From Euptelea pleiosperma (lineage: Eukaryota > Streptophyta > Magnoliopsida > Ranunculales > Eupteleaceae), in NCBI GenBank assembly GCA_035048495.1, contig CM068544.1:47269893-47333892 (forward strand): 64,000 nt of DNA. The letters run 5' to 3'. Positions within the stretch are counted from its first letter, which is position 1. Each line of letters opens with the position of its first letter. Below the pieces are notes generated by a model. It worked only from the letters and a program-made list of their open reading frames with translations. It searched no databases and was not told where the DNA came from. Positions 33,501 to 44,700 of this stretch are shown here, piece after piece. The position numbers and the translations under genes are program-made.

Positions 33501-35572
33501 CTTAATCACCCTTAAGGCCCTAATCTACAAGCCTCTAACGCAGTTGTAGGCTTAAACATATTTACTTTTATACCTGATGTGCTCCTTATAGCCACTGGCA
33601 AAAAAAACTTGTGAAGAATGGTCAAGTAATATGATGACTGGTTTCTCAAATTGAGTTGATCTCTAACTGAGATTGTTTCTTATAATTTTGTCTGGATCTA
33701 AACAAATCGTGGAAATGGTTTGGGTCAAACACAATGCATAAGGTCCTTGCAAACTGTGATTATGACAGTGTCCCTTTTGTCTTCATGCCATTGGTGCTAC
33801 TTCCAGCATAGAAGTTGAATAAACATTATTTTCTCAAACTTGGTTAAATAAGAAATAGTTTTTGTTCTATTCTATTAGCCTATTTTCTTTTATCATCTAT
33901 CAGCATCTGGGAAATTCAACTTCATTTAGGGCTCAAAGATTTTTTGTGGCCTGAAGATGCAAGCTTGCTAGGTTGGTAAAGTCTGTAGGTGTTGATCCAC
34001 AGGCCTGGGTTCAGAACCCGGCTTCACCCACTAACCTACTAAATACCAACCACTTGCCTTTCGAACAAAAAAACTTGTGACTGGACTGGTTAATGTGACC
34101 TCCTGCAAAATTACAATGGAATGAAGCTAGAGCATTAACAACTGAAGCTGTTGCCAGATTTCACTGCTTAATAATTTTGACTTTCTTTTCAACTTGTATT
34201 ATTGCTGTAAACCTCAGTAAGGGGCCAGATTATATGCTGTTTGGTGGCAGTTTATTCCTGTAATTCTAAAAACTTGAGATTATCCTCACTTCCACGAGCC
34301 CGTACTAGCTTTTTTGTCCCCTGTTACTGGTCTTCATCTTTTAGTGTTATGTTCGTTTGTTGCTCATGGTGGGATGTTCTTCTTTGTTTCTTCAGTCTGT
34401 TGGAGCTATTGGACAAAATTTTTAACTTTGCATGTTGATTACTGATCTAGATATTAATTGACACTAATATATGGTGGTTTAGTTAGTCTTCGTATGTTAT
34501 TGGTTGGGTATGATTTCTTTTTTGATAAGGATTGGTTGGGTATGATAAATGTGCCTTGGATGGTCTACATTGTTGCTACTTGCTAAAGTAAATAGATCTC
34601 TGTCTGTAACCAGTTAACTACTAAGATATGTGTGTGTGTGTGTGTGTAGTGGCCCCTTTATCCATTTTTGAGGCTCCAATGGAAGGTGCACTCAGTTTTA
34701 CAATTTAATGCATTTCATACTTGTAGGAGAGGGGGTTTATAGTGAAGCAAAGATGACACATCAATGACTGGTACTGTGCATGTGCAGCACCTTGAACTTT
34801 GCTGAAAAATACAGGTACTCCACAGCTATGCATCCATGCTTTGCTTAAGATGCCTGTGCTCAGATTTGTGGGGTCCAACCACTGCTTATGCTACCTGGGT
34901 ATGGCTAAGACAGCCAGGATACACAAATCTGACATGGGTACATCATCCAGAGCTGGCAGCTGCCGCTATGGTGGGATTCTCACATAGCATGCATTGGCGG
35001 CTGTTGAGTGTCTGTCTTGGGACAAAGGTGGGTAAAAAAAAAAGAAGAGTGGAGGATATAATGTTACCTTGTATGTTAATTGTTTTTTGAATTGCCAAGT
35101 AAATGGGGAAGCACATTAAACAGCCTTAAACGTTTACTGCTTACTGCAAAGCCGTTGAAAGTTAGAGCACGGAATTAAACGGCTTATTTTTGCAGACTAA
35201 TGTGTTCAATGCCCTTGATTTCTTATGCTTTAAGCAGTAATGTTGTTTTAGTTCCTTTTAAGTAGGCCAAACATTTCTTTTTTCTTTTTTTTTTATCAGA
35301 ATATAATAATCTTGTTATGTGCTTACTTTTTCTTTTAGACAATTAAGGACGAGTTGCGGCGGAGGAAGTTGCATGGCATCGGCTGCTGTGAAAGAAAAGA
35401 TATCGGGATGGAGTTTAGAAAGTCAGTAGAGCATGAAGAGTTCCAAGCATCCCTTGCTGGTGCAGCTAAGCTACTGTCTACCTACCACAAGGAGGAAGAT
35501 CAATGGGACTGTCAGAATTCTCCCTGTCGAGCACTTGAGCAGAGCGAATACCACCAGAATAATGGCCAGTAG
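30162..35572 (+). CDS. MIK: myo-inositol kinase, pfkB family
   Basis: Two exons, 30162-31028 and 35339-35572, joined in phase 0 (TTGTTGCAG then ACAATTAAG), give 366 aa. The family phosphorylates myo-inositol at the 3 position with ATP, a step towards phytic acid; rice MIK and Arabidopsis At5g58730 are the named relatives. The sequence has the N-terminal pfkB region (VGNYCHDVLIRDG, then GG at residues 40-41) and the C-terminal pfkB signature DPTGAGDSFLGGFVAG, with the expected catalytic base Asp244 in GAGD. FVDIQALIRVFDPVDGTVKL and LLPRIGFLKASAEEA are also typical of plant MIK. The C-terminal exon (TIKDELRRRKLHGIG) continues the conserved QxVKDExQRRK region and then a variable tail. The 4.3-kb intron is unusually long. 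The start at 30162 matches the conserved N-terminus. No stops or shifts are seen, so it should be functional. Confidence 0.9.
33955..34065 (+). mobile_element. tRNA-derived SINE head (possible)
   Basis: TTGCTAGGTTGGTAAAGTC resembles a tRNA A-box region, and GGGTTCAGAACCCGGC about 35 nt later resembles a B-box with the T-arm. The 5' and 3' parts do not form an acceptor stem, so it is not a functional tRNA; the arrangement fits a SINE head. No tail or target duplication was identified. Confidence 0.4.
34628..34647 (+). repeat. (TG)n microsatellite
   Basis: A pure run of TG dinucleotides in the inositol kinase intron. Confidence 0.9.
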
Positions 35573-37270
35573 ATGCTTAATCCTATTTATGAAAAGCAAT
35601 TGAACCTACGCGGGTCGTCTTTTGTTAAAAATCTACATAAATTCTCTCTTCAATAATTTGGCTGCCAGTGAGAGATCTATCAGCAATCAGGATGGAGCGT
35701 TTACATTGAAGAAATTCTGAAATTACACAATGTAACCTAGCCACTCCAAGTAGTGATAAATGCCATTGAAGCAACAAAACAAGATGATTCTTACATTTCC
35801 TTGCTTTCATGTCATTTGTTGTGTTGTTGAACAGCCAAGAGAATCAAATGCAAAATTGAGGAAGTGTGTGGTGGCATGTGGCAACATTTGGTTTGATATC
35901 CTGTGCAGTCTCTTTTTCAAAAGGGGGTCATCTACCATAACTAAGGTATACAAGTGGCACACATGCAGGACCATCGTATGGTGTCTGATCTATGGATTTT
36001 CTGGGCTATTTGTCAATTTTAATGTGCCTGTAAAAGCATGTTATAGATCTGATGCTTAGAATCATCCAATAAGTTTATTTTGTCTTAAATTGGGACAGTG
36101 GACCCACACCACTGATTATATATGGTGCAGGGCCTGCAGGTGGGTGGGACCTGCCATCTTTCCTCCGGAATCAGTTCCACAGTAAACCTTAGCAGTGGCA
36201 CCGTGGCAGAGAAATTTTTTATTCCGTGAGGAATGCATGCTAGCAAGCAATGCCTTCAACAGCAATTGTAGAGGACAAAAAAAATGTGTATTTAGGCTGT
36301 GTTTGTTTATTGAGAACTGCAGCTCGCGCATGTTTGAAGCGCTTGCAAGTCACTCACAGAACGCAGTGGACAAAGTGGCTAGACTTTGGCTTTCTGAATA
36401 TATTTACATTAGTCTACATATATGCACGTTAAAAATAAATAAAAACGTAGTGCACTTTTGTGGGCCCTATATCAAGTCATGAATATCAGGTGGGTCCCAT
36501 AAGTCCCACATGTCATTGTATCAAAGTCACACAAGTCATGTCGCCTCACATATTGGAGAAACTTTTTGAAGCAGCGAAGCTGTGGCCAATCATATGGTGC
36601 CGCAATCCGCCGATGCTTTTGAACACAGCCAGAAATGCTTTTTTGAACAGTGGATTGTAACGCCATATGATTGTCCACTGCTTCAAAAATTATCTCCACA
36701 TATTGTGGTTCAAATATAATGTGGGTCCACAGTTTCCTAACAAAACAAATGCGAACTTAATTCAAGGTTTGGTCTTTGAGTTTGAGCTAGTTTTGCTCCT
36801 CTTTTGTTGCATTACATATGTGCTAAGCCATTATGGCGTGGACTTGTTTGTGTGTAACCAACAAATATTGGTTTCCGGTTGGACTTGGACACATTGACCC
36901 CATAAATGTTTGGCCCACCCTCGGTGTACATACACCAGAAAATAGCTTGATTGGTGATTTATAGCCATTGGATTGAAGCATTTTTCATCATGGGCTTCAT
37001 GAACAGGCCCTTGGGTGGGTTTCAAGTTCACGATGAAAAGTGCTTTGAAAAAAAAGTCCAAAAAGTGATAGAAATCACCAATCAGGTGGATTTTTAGTGT
37101 GTAGGTTCACTAAGCAGTGGGCCAAATGTTCATAGAGGGAGGTACTTTTAAAGAGCGGATTGCTCTCTTCTACTATTAACAGTGACTTTCATTGGTCTCG
37201 TACCATTCTAGGACCACCCCCAACAATGTAATCCTGTCCAATCATGTGGCCCCGCCCACTTCCTCATGTA
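35573..37270. other. 3' flank of the inositol kinase gene, no further gene
   Basis: The first few hundred bases are presumably the 3' UTR. 36294-36700 carries a 'taggctgtgtttg' type word and inverted GAAGCAG/CTGCTTC stretches that suggest a decayed DNA transposon. 36885-37140 is a foldback MITE remnant (TTTGGCCCACCCTCGG inverted with AGCAGTGGGCCAAATG). Confidence 0.45.
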
Positions 37271-37274
37271 TCGA

Positions 37275-37795
37275 GTCTATAGACAGCAGTCCCGGTAAGT
37301 TCCGAGTCCACTTATTAGTCTAGGAATGCAACGGGCGCAGTCTCAAACTCAAATAGTATTCAGTGGAGATGAAGTTGAGATGTGGGTCTTTTCGGTAGAT
37401 GCGTTCAACAACTTTTGAGCCTTTGTGAATGATGATTGTGACCTTGGACCAGCTCATTTCAAGCTGCAGTCTTCGCTAGAAGTAGAAAATGACCTGATAG
37501 CTACCTGAAGCCGTCGCATTAGGGCAATTCAAGGTACATTCTTTGTTACATAGTCCACCAACAATTGTGATGCATTATGAGACCCACCGTTCAGTGGGTC
37601 CCACTTTCCGAACTCACCGATATGACCCTAATCATCCAATAAATAAATAAAAAATGTAACGAATCGTCAAAGGGAAAAAGAAAAGGGTCTAGAAAAAGAG
37701 GTTGTCAAGGTGGAATGGTTAGGGAATAGTCAATTGGTTAATGAATCACAGAGATAAGTTAGATACCCATTTGATCGTACGGTTCCGATGATGAA
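37275..37795 (+). repeat. Duplicated block, copy A
   Basis: This matches copy B (38456-39055) over its whole length: TCTATAGACAGCAGTCC at the start, GAGATGTGGGTCTTTTCGG in the middle, GCATTATGAGACCCACCG later, and ATACCCATTTGATCG at the end. A coding-like stretch reads AFVNDDCDLGPAHFKLQSS but has an in-frame TGA. Origin unknown. Confidence 0.8.
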
Positions 37796-37882
37796 AACTA
37801 GGGTTAGGATAAAGTTACCAATGCCTTTTGACCTATAAAATGACACGTGGGTTGTCGGGATCAAATGCAGATGAGTTAAGAA

Positions 37883-37939
37883 CTGATTTTTGGTGAGGAT
37901 GATCTCCTCACCAAGGAGATCATCCTCACCAAAAATCAG
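37883..37939. repeat. Perfect 26-bp-arm hairpin
   Basis: The left arm 37883-37908 (CTGATTTTTGGTGAGGATGA...) and the right arm 37914-37939 are perfect complements around the loop CACCA. The right arm is the left terminus of the foldback element; the left arm is an extra inverted copy of that terminus. Confidence 0.9.
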
Positions 37940-38459
37940 TAATTTTTAAAATTTCTAACCCTATCAAATATGGACCGAAATTTAACGGTGAAAATAGATG
38001 ACTCAAATATTTTCAATTTGCAATCCACTCTTCACAAGGTTGGAAATTAATGTTGGAACGGGCTGATTTTTGTGAGGTTGATATCCATGTTGAGAAGAAT
38101 TTTATTGCCAAAAATTAGCTATCAACTGCATGTGGGCCCCACATCCATTAGTCATTCTATCCGAGCCCTATATATATATATGGGATACATTGAATCATGG
38201 TTTTGTGACTAATATAATGACTAATGGATGTGGGCCCCACATACAGATGAGTTAAGGGCTGATTTTTTGTGATGATATTCTTTTCAACATGGATATTAAC
38301 TTAACAAAAAAATCAGCCCATTCCAACATTTGTAGCCTTGTGAAAAGTGGATTGCAAAATAAAAATTTTTGGTTTGTCCATATTCATTGTTACATTTATG
38401 TCCATATTTGATTGGGTTAAAAGTTTCAGAAATTGCTGATTTTTGGTGAGGATGATCTC
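37916..38459. mobile_element. Foldback element between the two duplicated blocks
   Basis: The ends GAGATCATCCTCACC and GGTGAGGATGATCTC are inverted, and the arms pair for about 240 bp each. The words TGCATGTGGGCCCCACATCC and GGATGTGGGCCCCACATACA sit on either side of a centre near 38190 that holds a TA run. The arms pair imperfectly, so it is not brand new. It ends exactly where copy B begins. Confidence 0.75.
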
Positions 38460-39055
38460 TATAGACGGTGGTCCTGAGACGTTTCGAGGCCACTTATTAG
38501 TCTAGCAATGCAAGAGCAAAATCCTTCCACAACAGTAGCCAACTTAAGCAATGGGCCCAGTGTATCGAGTAGAGATAAAGAGGAGATGTGGGTCTTTTTG
38601 GTAGATGTGTTCAACAACTTTAGAGCCTTTGTGAATGATGAAAGGGACCTTGGACCAACTCACTTCAGGCTGCAATCCACTCTACACTAGAAAACGCATG
38701 TGGTAGCCGCCTGAAGCCGTTGCAATAGGGCAAATCAAAGTACATTCTTTTAATTTAGTGAACAAATCTTGGTGTATTCAGTTCAGGCATAGTCCACCAT
38801 CTCCCACCAATAATACTGGTGCATTATGAGACCCACGTTCAGTGGGTCCCAGTTTCCAAACTCACCCTAACCATTCGAACAAACAGATTCTTTTGGATGG
38901 TTAGAAAAAAAAATGTAAAAAATGGTAAAAGGAAAAAAGAAAAGAAAAGAAAAGAGTCTATAGAAAGAAGGTTGTCAAGGTCGGATCATTAGGTAATAGT
39001 CAATGTGATTATCAAACCCAAGAGATACCCATTTGATTGAACCGGTCCGACCAAT
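38456..39055 (+). repeat. Duplicated block, copy B
   Basis: This is the second copy of 37275-37795, with about 40 extra bases near 38740-38785 and an AAAAG-rich expansion near 38930-38955. Here the coding-like part is open: EEMWVFLVDVFNNFRAFVND, continuing to LGPTHFRLQSTLH and a stop at 38690. No family was recognised. Confidence 0.8.
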
Positions 39056-39214
39056 GAGCACATGCATCTGGCATTAGAACTACCATATCAGTGCTCGTGA
39101 GAAAACTAATGGAAGGGTGCAAGCTTGTAGGACAGATTTGGAAGAAGCGGCAAAGTAGGAAACTTCCAGACCAAAGGGGAGTTTTTGGAAGATTAATTTT
39201 GGAGGGCAAATCTG

Positions 39215-39490
39215 AAAACTGTGACACTTCTTCAAACCGTTGGATCTTTATACGGAAATAATGGTAAATAATGCTCAAATTCGTACGGTTAAAATCAACC
39301 AACGAAAATGACTTCAACTAACACTTAGAAATCACTGATCAGGTTGATTTTGGGTCTGTAGGTCCACCTAGGGATTGGCCAAAGATCTATACGGTCAGTG
39401 GCCTCTAATAAATTTCCACGTGGCTTATATTATGGGTAGTCAGGTAGCTACCTGATCAATCGATGGTCAGGCAAGTCTTGCTCAACTTTT
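39215..39490. mobile_element. Family 1 MITE, left-truncated
   Basis: The centre (AACCGTTGGATCTTTATACG) and a complete right arm are present. The right arm runs GGGATTGGCCAAAGATC, then CCACGTGGCTTATATTATGG, then GTAGCTACCTGATC, and ends AAGTCTTGCTC at 39483. It is closest to the copy at 29190-29592. Confidence 0.65.
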
Positions 39491-39549
39491 GCTGACTAGT
39501 TGCTGACCAGCGCCTCTCCTTAACAATTTTGATTGATGAAAGAATGCAT

Positions 39550-39925
39550 GGTCACAGCACTCAATACGAGCCACGTGGTACACGATCAGAGGGCGCTGAC
39601 CGTATGGATGTTTGGACAGTCCCTCGTGGACCTACCAAACAAAAATCAGCCTGATTAGTGATTTAAAACCTTTGGATTTTTGCACCCAAATAACGCTCAA
39701 TAATGCTCAGATTCATACCGTTAAAATCAACCCATGAAAATAACTTCAACTGAATCGGTTAGAAATCACTAATCAAGCTGATTGTTTGTGTCCCGGTCCA
39801 CCGAGGGACTGGCCAAACATCTATACGGTCATCGTCCTCTAATAGTATGCCACGTGGCTAGTATTGAATGCTGTGACCGGCTTCCGTCCCAACATCTTGT
39901 GACACAAGTTTTACTGGCATGGTAG
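39550..39925. mobile_element. Family 1 MITE
   Basis: The inverted ends GGTCACAGCACTCAATACGA and TAGTATTGAATGCTGTGACC pair well. Internal landmarks are CCACGTGGTACACGATCAG, GACCGTATGGATGTTTGG and their inversions. The right terminus GACACAAGTTTTACTGG resembles that of 19938-20230. Confidence 0.75.
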
Positions 39926-40002
39926 CGTAGGTGTAGTTGTTGGGTTTAGGTGAGAGTTTTGTACGGAAGAAAGTGGAAGTAAAGTACCGGTACTTTTTAC
40001 AA

Positions 40003-40345
40003 AAAGTAGAACTTTGCTGACCGACCACAATATGAGCCACGTGGAGCATTATTAGAGGATACTAACCGTACGGATGTTTGGCCTAGCCTAGATGGATGAA
40101 AATAACAAATTCAACCTGATTAATGATTTTAAACCTTTTTATCTTTGTACTCCAAATAACGGTCATTAATACTCAAAATCCACCGTTAAAATCAACCATG
40201 AAAACGATTCGATCCAATCCAATACTTAGAAATTACTAATCAGGCTAATTTTTGGTATGTAGGTCCTCCTAGGATTGGGCTAAACATCCATACAGTCAGA
40301 AATCTCTAAGAATATGCCACCTGGCACGTAAAGTTCTACTCTTTT
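40003..40345. mobile_element. Family 1 MITE
   Basis: It starts AAGTAGAACTTTGCTGACC, then AATATGAGCCACGTGG, and ends TGCCACCTGGCACGTAAAG, then TTCTACTC. No convincing target duplication. Confidence 0.7.
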
Positions 40346-40444
40346 CGTGTATCAAGTATCACGAACGTATCCATCCTGTCCACCACCAACGTGGAACGTT
40401 CACACCTATCTCACTCCGTCTTAAAAAATGTATCATTTAGGGAC

Positions 40445-40705
40445 ATTTTACGCAATGTTTTATATGCCACGTGTCACACTTTTGAATACTTACAGACCGT
40501 ACCAATGTTTTTCCTACCCTTTGGTCGACTTCCAGACCAAAAATATATCCGATTGGTGATTTCTATCTGTTGGATTTCAGTCTTTTTGTAGGTTGATTTT
40601 AGCCATAAGATTTTAGTATTATTTAGGATACTTGAACCAGTTGGGCTGATTATTGTCCTGTAGGTCCACCAAAGGGTGGGCAAAACATCTGTACGGTCTT
40701 TAGTC
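40445..40705. mobile_element. Family 1 relative, diverged
   Basis: The left arm has TGCCACGTGTCACACTTTTG and GACCGTACCAATGTTTTTCC. The right arm has AGGGTGGGCAAAACATCTGT, then ACGGTCTTTAGTC. It is more diverged than its neighbours and lies directly next to the copy at 40717. Confidence 0.5.
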
Positions 40706-40716
40706 TTCAAGCGTGT

Positions 40717-41056
40717 GAGTAAAACTTTGATGACATGGCGCAATGTGAGCCCCGTGGGACACTCTTAGAGGACTCTGACCGTATGGATGTTTTTCCAATC
40801 TCTAGGTGGACTTACAAACCAAAATTCAGCTTGATCAGTGATTTCAAACCTTTGGATCTTTGTACCTCAAATAATGGTCAATAATGCTCAAATTCTCACT
40901 ATTCAAATCAACCCATGAAAATAATTCCAATCCAACGCCTAGAAATCACTAATCAGGCTGATTTTTGGTTCGTAGGTCCACCAAGGGATTAGCCAAACAT
41001 CCATGCGGTTAGAGTCCTCTAAAATTGTGCCATGTGGCTGTCAGCAAAGTTTACTC
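40717..41056. mobile_element. Family 1 MITE with 9-bp target duplication, upstream of the esterase gene
   Basis: It begins GAGTAAAACTTTGATGACAT and ends GTCAGCAAAGTTTACTC. The flanks CAAGCGTGT (40708-40716) and CAAGAATGT (41057-41065) match at 7 of 9 positions. The arms pair through GGACTCTGACCGTATGG and the inverse. Its right end is 682 bp before the esterase ATG. Confidence 0.8.
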
Positions 41057-41554
41057 CAAGAATGTGATACATGGCACATTCAGCATTGTGTGACAATCTT
41101 GGACCACGCAACGCGTTTTATCAATGTCATTTATAGTCGCATTCAACATGGCGCCTGATTTGTTGGGTAAGTTAGTTGAGTGTTATTTATACAGTTCAAT
41201 CATTATCCCAAGTGTCCCGTCGTCCCTAGGTCCAGACTACAAATAGTCCTCGGGATTTACACCATTCAAATCATCCAACAGTCTAGACCTAAGGACGACG
41301 ATACCAAGGATACCACATAATCGTCCTTAGGATGTAAACTATCGTTTTCCTTTAAACCTTGCACCCAACCCCACCACATTCCCAACCATTTTCTTCATTA
41401 CATGCGATATCCTACACAAATTTAACTGTCCATTCGGGAGCTGCCACGTATACACAAATAAGAGACGGCAAACAAAAATAGCCAAGAGAGGTAGTTGACT
41501 GGACCAATCCTTGACAGGTTCAGCAGGACCAAAGATTATCTCTTGATTCATTTA

Positions 41555-41564
41555 ATATATAAGA
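41555..41564 (+). promoter_or_regulatory. TATA-like box of the GDSL esterase gene
   Basis: ATATATAAGA is 174 nt before the ATG and is followed by a leader that includes a CTTTTTCTTTCTCTCTCC pyrimidine patch near 41690. Position-based inference. Confidence 0.4.
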
Positions 41565-41737
41565 GATCAGACCAAACCGGACCAGACGATGACATTGGAA
41601 ATATGACATTTTTTTTCCCTTGATTTATTAATTTCTGTTTTTGAAGAGAGACTGACGACTGTGTAGAAGGTGGTAGTGGTGGTGCTGCTGCTTTTTCTTT
41701 CTCTCTCCTAGAGTTTCTGTGTGTGGGAGAAAGAGAG

Positions 41738-44700
41738 ATGGTCGGACCATCACGGCCTCTGTTCGTGCTCTTCGGATCCTCCATTGTTCAGTTCAGTTAC
41801 AGCAATGGCGGATGGGGAGCTATTCTCGCTGACATCTATGCCCGTAAAGTATGTATTCTTCTTCTTCTTCTTCTCCTTCCCTTTCTTTCTTAGGGCGCAA
41901 TTCTACTGCTTGTCGTTCTTGATTGCAAGTGCCCATGTTAACAAATTGTGCGAATCGCTCTGATCGTTCTGATACCACAACAATTTCAATTGTCAACCTT
42001 CTACCTGTCTTTTCTGATTGAGATTTAATGGTTCTGGGCCTTCTGGCTATGATGAAAACTTTGGCTTCTTGTTGGTGGTGGGATCCACAGTTCCACACGC
42101 CCTGTACACGTTCTTATTTCTTAGATTTTTTTTTTTGATTTGACGTACAAACATGTCGTGTAGATGCGCACTAACACCTTCAAGTGAGATACAATAGGTT
42201 CTTGATTGAGTTCTTTTGATAGGCTGAGGAAGGAACTTGGGGTCGAATTACCCAAAGTTGATTCGATGATCCTATATGAAATTTACCACGATTAGGGCGA
42301 ATTACTTACGTAAGTGACTCTCATTGGTTAACCCCCATGAAACCTAGATGACTCAGCTGAGTTTGATTTTTGTCGGCTCAAATTGTAGACCCTGAAGATA
42401 ATCACTTGTGCGAAATGGTTAACTAGGTATTTGCTTTCCATTTACTGCTACTATGTGCTCTAGTATGTCCCTCACAAGTGTTTGATTGGTTTCTCTGAAA
42501 ATCCATTTTGTTTGTTTCAGGAAAACTTTCTTGACGTATGCTCACCTCTATATTTGGTTCGCAAGAAACAAAATCTTGCAATTGCGCTTCTTTTCGTATT
42601 TTAGGAATTCCACTAATTTTACAAGTACTCCAAACTTTGCTTTCAGAATTATACACTTGTATATCGCTAATAGTCATGAATGTTGCTGAAATTGAGGATC
42701 AACCACAAACAATGGCAACCACCAAGAAGAAGAAAAAACAATCACGCGGGCTAGAAACACAAGATTTACATGGTTCACCACTAAGGGCTACGTCCATTGG
42801 CAACGACGATCGAGAGCTTCCATTATATGAGAATTTAAAAAATGCAAAGCCTAAAACAGTGACTTATATATGAATCCCAAACTAACAAGGAAACCCTCCT
42901 GAAACAGGACACTACACAATTTTCCCAAAGGAATCTTATCCGAAATTTCGGGCTGGGGCAGTTGCCCCCAAAATCACCTAATGTCAAGGGGTGGGTCCCC
43001 CTCCGAGCTAAGGTCACAGCGAACAGGGTCGCCCCCCAGTTGGGTCTTAACCTTATGCGGGCCCACTTATGATAATGATAGAATTCAAGACATCCACTTA
43101 AAACAATGAATTTGTGATTGGGAATAAGCTTTTTTTGCCTGCTTGACCACCCATGATTTATTACTTATCCACTTATCAAAAAGGGGAAAAAAACTTGCGA
43201 GTTTTCCTATCATGTTAAGCACTTCTAATGCTCAAAACCTCGATATTTGGATGGATTGCACATGTTTTCTTCTGTCAAACAGATGATCCATATTTTATTA
43301 GCTTCTAGAAATACTAAGCCCATTTAATTTCCATTGTCTGAGAGATAATTCTTGGTTTTTCTTAATACTATTATGTGGAGAAATGTCTCATGTAGGTGTA
43401 AAAAATGTATCTTGAAAATGTTTCACCAGATCACTAAGATTTAACTGTAATCATGAAGGATTCATTCCCTGCCTTTTACTTCCATTGCTGAACAAACTTA
43501 GTCTTAGTTGCCAGGGAATGATGTGCTTGAATCCATGACCCAGTCATTCCTGTTGTCAACTTTACGTCATCATGGCCAGTGATACATGAACCGGCTTTCA
43601 CGAATGAATCCTACATGTTCCACATGTTGTCTCTTTGTCTACAAGTTACACTCAAAGGATGTATGGATATCCAATCAACTTGGATTTCAACTAAATGGAA
43701 GGTCTTTCCACCATCCATAACATAATTAAGGAATCCTCCATCTTGTGACCAGAAACCTTGCTCAAACAACATTGTATCCTTGCTTTTCCTGAATTTTGAG
43801 TCACGAAGTCAGGAAATATCGTGGTACACACTCTTCACTTTCGTAAACAACGGGAACTATCAAATTTTGCTTGCTTCAGCCTCAAGTTACTACAGTGAGA
43901 ACCTGCATGCAGAAACTTTCTTGTATACATGTGTTCTTCTTGGAGTATACACATCCAGCATGTGCTCCACTGAATCATCCAAATCAAGGATTGATGGTGT
44001 GAACAAAGCTTTTTTTTTTGTTTCTTTTTCTTTTTTCCATACAGACTTAAATGTTTCACGCGGTCATATATTATTTGGCACTATTCCTCTTCTGGTCTCT
44101 ATCCCCATAAGCAAGAAAGCTTCTGTGAACATTCTTGTATTTGTGGTTAGCTTCCGGGCACATCCTTGTATTTGTGCGTATTTCGGTTCTCAATGGCATT
44201 AAAATGGCTTCTACTTTTTTTCCACATGATTACTAGATAATGCTTCAGCATTGTTTTTGAGACTAATCTCAAAACTTTTTCAGAGGAAAACTGGACGATT
44301 TTTCTTCCTTCGATTAAACCTTCTGAACAAACTGATACCTTGATGGTGTCCCTTGGAGAAGGGGTGAACAAAGCTAAATTTGATGGTAGCTCTCTTGGGA
44401 ATTATATGCGCCTGTGGGACTGGCGGTGCTTTCAGAAATCACCGAGGTAAAATATTCGACAGTGTTTTCTCGGTTCAATTGTGTCCAAAAGTTCAAATGA
44501 GCTAGAACCCTAGTACAAGCCCCTGTAATCTTCAAATATCATTTAGGGTGCCCTTTCGTAGCTGAAGGAGAGTCTTCCAACGCAGTTAAATGGGCTTCTA
44601 GTCTGGAGGGAGGCCCTTGGAGGCATGGTTTTACAAATAACATTCATGCACATTTCTAGGTATTTGTATGTGTTATAAATAAGGTTGTAACCAGTAGATG

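Larger units (their letters stand above)
31029..35338 (+). other. 4.3-kb intron of the inositol kinase gene
   Basis: The borders are GTTTGT and TCTTTTAG. The content is mainly unique, AT-rich DNA with a tRNA-like SINE remnant near 33955 and a (TG)n run at 34628-34647. Short ORFs inside have no recognisable domains. It has fewer MITEs than the intergenic DNA. Confidence 0.7.

Noticed and set aside
33955..34065. Functional tRNA gene
   Set aside because: A-box and B-box words are present, but the acceptor and anticodon arms do not pair. A SINE head fits better.
42538..42873. Open frame with a lysine run in intron 1 of the esterase
   Set aside because: It is intronic, has no recognisable domain, and no splice sites connect it to the gene.
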